A stretch of 10,820 nt of DNA from Alphaproteobacteria bacterium (GTDB lineage Bacteria; Pseudomonadota; Alphaproteobacteria; UBA8366), in assembly GCA_018665505.1 (NCBI GenBank), contig JABJCS010000665.1, positions 1 to 10,820 of the forward strand, in the 5' to 3' direction. The notes under the pieces were generated by a model that worked only from the letters and a program-made list of their open reading frames with translations, was not told where the DNA came from and made no database searches. Position numbers and translations under genes: made by a program. Shown in pieces: positions 7,135-10,820 of this stretch. Each line of letters starts with the position of its first letter. The first letter of the stretch is position 1.

Positions 7135-8571
7135 TTAGTTACGAAGGGTCGCCAAATCGGGAAGCGGTCGTTGCGTCGCCGGCATCCCTTGGAATACCCG
7201 TTCGATTGCGGCGGCTGTGCCGATGGTGAAGCGGTCGGAATGACGGCGGGGGCCCACGACCTGCATTCCGAACGGCGTGCCGGTATGATCAAGGCCGGTC
7301 GGGATCAAGGTCACCGGATGTCCCGTCAAGGTGATTGCCGAGGCAATGCCCAACCATTCTACATAATTCGCGGTCTTCTTGCCGTTGATCTCATCGCAAT
7401 AAAGCTGTTCGACCGGGAACGGTGGTACTGAATTGCCAGGGCAAAGCAGGACGTCGATATCTTCGAAGAATTCTTGGAACCGGCGGTAGATCGCTGTCTG
7501 CTCCGCGTTCGCCCAGGCGATCTCTTCCGCCGTCATTTTCAACCCGGCTTCGACATTGCTGATGATATTCGGCCCGAGCTTGTCACGATTGTTCTTATAA
7601 GCATCAAGGCGTCCCGCAAGGAAACCGACCCCACGAATGACCCAGAACACATCAAGTGCATCCGCCATATCCGGGTCGCGCCGCTCGCAACTCTTGAAGG
7701 ACGACGCCAGCATGCCGACACGCTCCTCAAAGATGCGCGCGAGCTCGTTATCCACCGGCACACAGCCCAAATCCGTCGACCAGGCGACCCGTAATCCACT
7801 AAGATCAATGTCTTCAACCGTGCGAAATATATTCGCATCGATAGGCCCCGATAGCGGGTCGCTCGGATCGTTCCCCGCCATGGCGGAGAGCATCAACGAG
7901 GTATCGGCGACAGTGCGCGCCATCGGTCCTTGCACGTTGTATGTAGTGAGACCAATTCCGCGCCTGTCTGAAGGCACAACACCCGGCGTCGAGCGGTGCG
8001 AGACGACACCGCAGAACGAAGCGGGTGTACGCAAACTGCCGCCGGTATCGGACCCGGTGCAGATCGGTGCCATCCCCGTGGCCAATGCGACTGCCGAGCC
8101 GCCCGAAGATCCGCCGCAAATTCGTGATGGATCAAACGGATTGCCCGTAGCTCCAAAGACCGCATTCTTGGTATTCGCCCCGGCTCCGAATTCCGGTGTA
8201 TTGGTCTTGCCGATGACGATGGCACCTGCTTCCCGCAGGGCCGCGATGATGCGCTCATCCTTGGCTGGTACGTTCTCCGCATGCATGGGCGATCCATAAG
8301 TCGTCAACACGCCCTCGGTAACGTTCAAATCCTTCACACCCATCGGCAATCCGTGGAGCGCCCCTAATGCATTGCCCTGCATAACGGCGGCCTCCGCCGC
8401 TTTCGCTTCCGATTGCGCGCGCTCAAAACAGCGGGTGACCATGGCGTTGACGCTACCATCCACTGCCTCGATCCGTTCAATGCAGGAATCAGTCAATTCG
8501 ACTGGCGACAGGGCTTTTTGACCGATCAGCCGCCTGGCTTCAACGGCGGTAAGATCACAGGGTTCAGTCAT
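7135..8571 (-). CDS. Amidase-signature-family amidase (amidase 1)
   Basis: This 478-residue protein is a complete amidase-signature enzyme, hydrolysing a carboxamide to acid and ammonia or amine. The Ser-cisSer-Lys triad is readable: Lys80 in GLPMGVKDLN, cis-Ser155 in CGGSSGGSA, and nucleophile Ser179 in GSDTGGSLRTPA. The 75- and 24-residue spacings equal those of fatty acid amide hydrolase (142, 217, 241). CAAAGG lies about 9 nt before the ATG. It is preceded by its paralogue amidase 2 (83-bp gap) and followed by the MlrC-like gene (21-bp gap), all on one strand. It is closely related to amidase 2 (roughly 60 percent over the first 130 residues by eye) and its C-terminal half resembles amidase 3. 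A GatA role is unlikely because no GatB or GatC is present and the N-terminus differs. No signal peptide is seen; cytoplasmic. Confidence 0.94.
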   Translation of the reverse strand: MTEPCDLTAVEARRLIGQKALSPVELTDSCIERIEAVDGSVNAMVTRCFERAQSEAKAAEAAVMQGNALGALHGLPMGVKDLNVTEGVLTTYGSPMHAENVPAKDERIIAALREAGAIVIGKTNTPEFGAGANTKNAVFGATGNPFDPSRICGGSSGGSAVALATGMAPICTGSDTGGSLRTPASFCGVVSHRSTPGVVPSDRRGIGLTTYNVQGPMARTVADTSLMLSAMAGNDPSDPLSGPIDANIFRTVEDIDLSGLRVAWSTDLGCVPVDNELARIFEERVGMLASSFKSCERRDPDMADALDVFWVIRGVGFLAGRLDAYKNNRDKLGPNIISNVEAGLKMTAEEIAWANAEQTAIYRRFQEFFEDIDVLLCPGNSVPPFPVEQLYCDEINGKKTANYVEWLGIASAITLTGHPVTLIPTGLDHTGTPFGMQVVGPRRHSDRFTIGTAAAIERVFQGMPATQRPLPDLATLRN

Positions 8572-8654
8572 CGCATTAAACCTTTGTCATAATAAATTAG
8601 CGCCGTCATTCCCGCGAAGGCGAGAATGACGGAATGTAGCTGGTTCAAACACAC
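8572..8654. other. Intercistronic gap between amidase 2 and amidase 1
   Basis: These 83 bp are the only sizeable gap in the amidase operon. They hold a REP-like palindrome (8603-8632) and a short AT-rich patch (about 8588-8600) before the amidase 1 ribosome site. No T-run follows the palindrome in the direction of transcription, so a terminator is not supported. A second promoter for amidase 1 cannot be excluded. Confidence 0.5.
8603..8632. repeat. REP-like intergenic palindrome
   Basis: CCGTCATTC (8603-8611) and GAATGACGG (8624-8632) are perfect inverted arms. Inside them, after one C/A mismatch, CGC and GCG pair around a GAAG loop. The sequence resembles the dispersed GTCATTCCCGCG-type palindromes found between genes in many proteobacteria. 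In the transcript the hairpin could protect upstream mRNA from 3' decay or set unequal expression of the two flanking amidases. Confidence 0.75.
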
Positions 8655-10097
8655 TTAATCCGCAGCTCGTATTTTCTCCAAATTTGGCACCGGTCGGGCC
8701 AATTCCGGATCACCCGCGAAGACCCGGTCCAACGCGCGAGCAACCCCCAACGTAAAACTATCTCCATGCATCGGACCGCAAATCTGTAGCCCGAACGGCA
8801 TACCCGTATGATCCACACCGCACGGCGTCGAGACGCAAGGATTGCCCATCAAGGTCAAGGCCGAAGTCAGCGCTGAAGCGTGCATGTAGTTTTTCATCGG
8901 GACATTGTTCACTTCCGTGACATTGCGCTGCTCAACCGGGGTCGGAGTGATCGGCTGGCCCGGCGTGATCAAGACATCATAATCCTGGAACATTGTCTGG
9001 AACTGGCGATAGAGCCTAGTATGTTCCCCATTCGCCCAGGCAATCTCCTCCGACGTCATTTTCAATCCAGCCTCGACATTAGCGACGATATTCTGGCCGA
9101 TCTGATCCGGATGCTTCCGATAGCGCTCCAAATGACTAGCCAGGAATTGTACGCCGCGCAGCACCCAGAACACATCAAGCGCGCTCTCAAGATCGGGGTC
9201 GAAACGCTCGCATGATTTGAAGTTCGATTGAAACTTCGCGAGACGTTCCTCGAATGTATTGCGGATACCGTGCTCGACCGGAGCCCATCCGAAGTCTACC
9301 GATATCGCCACACGAAGCCGCGACAAGTCGATTTCCGGCACCTCGCGGTAATCCGCGCCATCTACATTGAAGGACAAGGGGTCCTCCACATCGTTCCCCG
9401 CCATGATCGACAGCATCAGGGCGCAATCATCCGCTGTCCGTGCCATCGGTCCTTGAACGCTGAAATTGGTAAAACCGACGCCGCGTTTGTCGGAGGGCAC
9501 CAACCCGGTCGTGGGACGAATGGCCGAGACACCACTAAAGGTCGCTGGTTTGCGCAAGCTACCGCCACTATCGGAGCCTGTGCAGAGCGGCATCATTCCG
9601 CAGGCCAGCGCCACGCCTGACCCGCCGGAGGAGCCGCCACAAGCGCGATCAGGATCGAATGCGTTCCGTGTATAGCCATGAACCTCGTTGACAGTCGTGT
9701 TACCACCGGCACCGAATTCCGGCGTCGCGGTCTTGCCCAACATGATACCGCCAGCGCGCCGAAGTTTGGCGACCAGTAATTCATCTTTTGCCGGGACATT
9801 GTCGCGATAGAGGGGCGAGCCGTATGTAGTGACAACCCCTTCCGTGTCGTTCAGATCTTTCACACCGAACGGTAGGCCATGAAGGACACCCAAAGGCTCC
9901 CCGGCGACCAACGCTTCCGTCGCGGTACGAGCCTCGACACGGGCGCGGTCATAGCATTCGGCGACGACCGCGTTGACTGTCGGGTTCACCATCTCAATCC
10001 GGGCAATGCAGGATTCGACAAGCTCGATCGGAGACAGGCGTTTGCGCCCGATCAGCCGCCGCGCTTCAGTCGCGGAAAGATCGCAGGGTTCGGTCAT
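8655..10097 (-). CDS. Amidase-signature-family amidase (amidase 2)
   Basis: This 480-residue complete amidase-signature protein is a paralogue of amidase 1 and has the same opening (MTEPCDL, EARRLIG, LSP). Triad: Lys80 in GLPFGVKDLN, cis-Ser156 in CGGSSGGSG, and nucleophile Ser180 in GSDSGGSLRKPA. The C-terminal part contains DVLITPGQPITPTPVE and GMPFGLQICGP, typical of the family. The substrate pocket probably differs from that of amidase 1, since C-terminal residues are less conserved (for example TPGQPITPTP here against CPGNSVPPFP in amidase 1). Its ATG overlaps the TGA of amidase 3 by 4 bp, with a GGAG ribosome site inside the amidase 3 end, so translational coupling is expected. Cytoplasmic; the natural amide is unknown. 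Confidence 0.94.
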   Translation of the reverse strand: MTEPCDLSATEARRLIGRKRLSPIELVESCIARIEMVNPTVNAVVAECYDRARVEARTATEALVAGEPLGVLHGLPFGVKDLNDTEGVVTTYGSPLYRDNVPAKDELLVAKLRRAGGIMLGKTATPEFGAGGNTTVNEVHGYTRNAFDPDRACGGSSGGSGVALACGMMPLCTGSDSGGSLRKPATFSGVSAIRPTTGLVPSDKRGVGFTNFSVQGPMARTADDCALMLSIMAGNDVEDPLSFNVDGADYREVPEIDLSRLRVAISVDFGWAPVEHGIRNTFEERLAKFQSNFKSCERFDPDLESALDVFWVLRGVQFLASHLERYRKHPDQIGQNIVANVEAGLKMTSEEIAWANGEHTRLYRQFQTMFQDYDVLITPGQPITPTPVEQRNVTEVNNVPMKNYMHASALTSALTLMGNPCVSTPCGVDHTGMPFGLQICGPMHGDSFTLGVARALDRVFAGDPELARPVPNLEKIRAAD

Positions 10098-10820
10098 GCT
10101 GCATTCTCCAGTTTTGCGATATCGGGTACCGGACGTTTCAGATCGCTATAACCCTGGAATACTTCCTCCAGCGCCTTCGCCACTCCGATGACCTGGCGGT
10201 CCGTGTGATGTTTGCCGACAATCTGCAATCCGAATGGTGTGCCCGAGGGCTCATATCCACAAGGGATTGCGGAGATCGGGTTACCAGGAATAGTCAACGC
10301 CCAGGTGAGCGCCACCCATTGGATGTAATTATCCATCTTCTCGCCGTTGATCACGTCGAGATACCATTCGTCATGCGGGAACGGCGAGACGCCGACGCAG
10401 AGGCAAATCAAAATATCCACATCGTCGAAGAAGCGCTGCATGGTTTTGAACAGCACGGTTTGTTCCTGATGCGCCCAGGAAATACGTTCCGCGGGCATCT
10501 CCAGCGCCGCTTCATAATTGGAGATAACGTTGGGCCCAAGCTTGTCCTTATGGTTCTCATAGCGCTCACGGTGGCGCGAGATAAAGAGCTGGCAACGTAA
10601 AATCCAATTCACCTCTTCCACATTCGACAGGTTGGGGTCTTTCCAAACCGTCGATTCAAAGATCGGCGCGATCGTTTCCATCCGCTCGCGGAACATCGAG
10701 CGGAACCCATTGTCGACGGGACAAAACCCCAGGTCTTCGGAGAACGCGACCCGCAGGCCGTTCAAGTCGACCTGCTCAATCGTCCGATACGCCAAAGGAT
10801 CACGCGGGAACGCCAGCATG
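10094..10820 (-). CDS. Amidase-signature-family amidase (amidase 3), 5' end outside window
   Basis: The frame is open to the right edge, so only about the C-terminal 242 residues are visible. They align along their length with the C-terminal halves of amidases 1 and 2: DLNGLRVAFSEDLGFCPVDNG, then KLGPNVISNYEAALEMPAERISWAH, SPFPHDEWYLDVINGEKMDNY and GTPFGLQIVG. The Lys and Ser triad residues lie beyond the window, so activity cannot be judged. The ATG at 10819 is internal by alignment with the paralogues and should not be taken as the start. The segment reads ILICLCVGVSPFP where amidase 1 has VLLCPGNSVPPFP, a difference near the substrate-binding end. It is the first gene seen of the minus-strand operon and is coupled to amidase 2 through the ATGA overlap. 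Confidence 0.9.
   Translation of the reverse strand, partial: MLAFPRDPLAYRTIEQVDLNGLRVAFSEDLGFCPVDNGFRSMFRERMETIAPIFESTVWKDPNLSNVEEVNWILRCQLFISRHRERYENHKDKLGPNVISNYEAALEMPAERISWAHQEQTVLFKTMQRFFDDVDILICLCVGVSPFPHDEWYLDVINGEKMDNYIQWVALTWALTIPGNPISAIPCGYEPSGTPFGLQIVGKHHTDRQVIGVAKALEEVFQGYSDLKRPVPDIAKLENAA

Noticed and set aside
6769..7431. 220-codon plus-strand frame across the MlrC-like and amidase 1 ends
   Set aside because: It is antisense to two well-supported genes and its translation has no recognisable motif. Long antisense frames are common in G+C-rich codon usage.
7637..8299. 220-codon plus-strand frame opposite amidase 1
   Set aside because: It is antisense to the catalytic core of a clear amidase, and the composition is that of a shadow frame.
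7135..10820. GatA (Glu-tRNA amidotransferase subunit A)
   Set aside because: Several tandem copies, no gatB or gatC nearby, and N-terminal and C-terminal regions unlike GatA; general amidases fit better.

Overview
The window looks like chromosomal DNA of an alphaproteobacterium. It is densely coded, the genes have a clear G/C third-position preference, and several products are common in that class: an M81/MlrC-type protein, signature-family amidases, and a short DUF6356-like membrane protein. No RNA gene, insertion sequence or CRISPR array was seen. The organism call is an inference from gene content and cannot be made to genus level.

Left block (1-2048, minus strand): an Lrp/AsnC-family regulator lies 77 bp upstream of a GMC-family flavin oxidoreductase. 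The oxidoreductase stays open through the left edge, so its last few dozen residues are outside the window. Just upstream of the regulator start is an AT-rich stretch with phased GAAATA/TATTTC half-sites that look like an autoregulatory operator.

Middle block (about 2049-3289): a visibly AT-rich island holds two small envelope genes. One is the DUF6356-like membrane protein (plus strand). The other is a lysine-rich lipoprotein with three perfect 24-bp tandem repeats (minus strand). A strong 17-bp hairpin between them can terminate transcription from both sides. The 226 bp between the lipoprotein and the next gene is extremely AT-rich (18 G/C among the 120 bases 3121-3240) and must carry two divergent promoters.

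Right block (3290-10820): a plus-strand molybdenum hydroxylase large subunit (xanthine dehydrogenase/aldehyde oxidase/CoxL superfamily) starts at TTG and has no FAD or iron-sulfur subunit gene beside it. It runs tail-to-tail, with a 43-bp overlap, into a minus-strand operon. In transcription order that operon is amidase 3 (5' end beyond the right edge), amidase 2 (ATGA overlap), an 83-bp gap with a REP-like palindrome, amidase 1, a 21-bp gap, and an M81/MlrC-like metallohydrolase. The three amidases are clearly paralogous.

Taken together, the enzymes suggest a catabolic locus for an amide-, lactam- or peptide-like compound: Mo-dependent hydroxylation, flavin-dependent alcohol oxidation, several amide-bond hydrolases and a metallohydrolase, possibly under an Lrp-type sensor. 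The individual families are secure from their motifs. The shared pathway and its substrate are inference.
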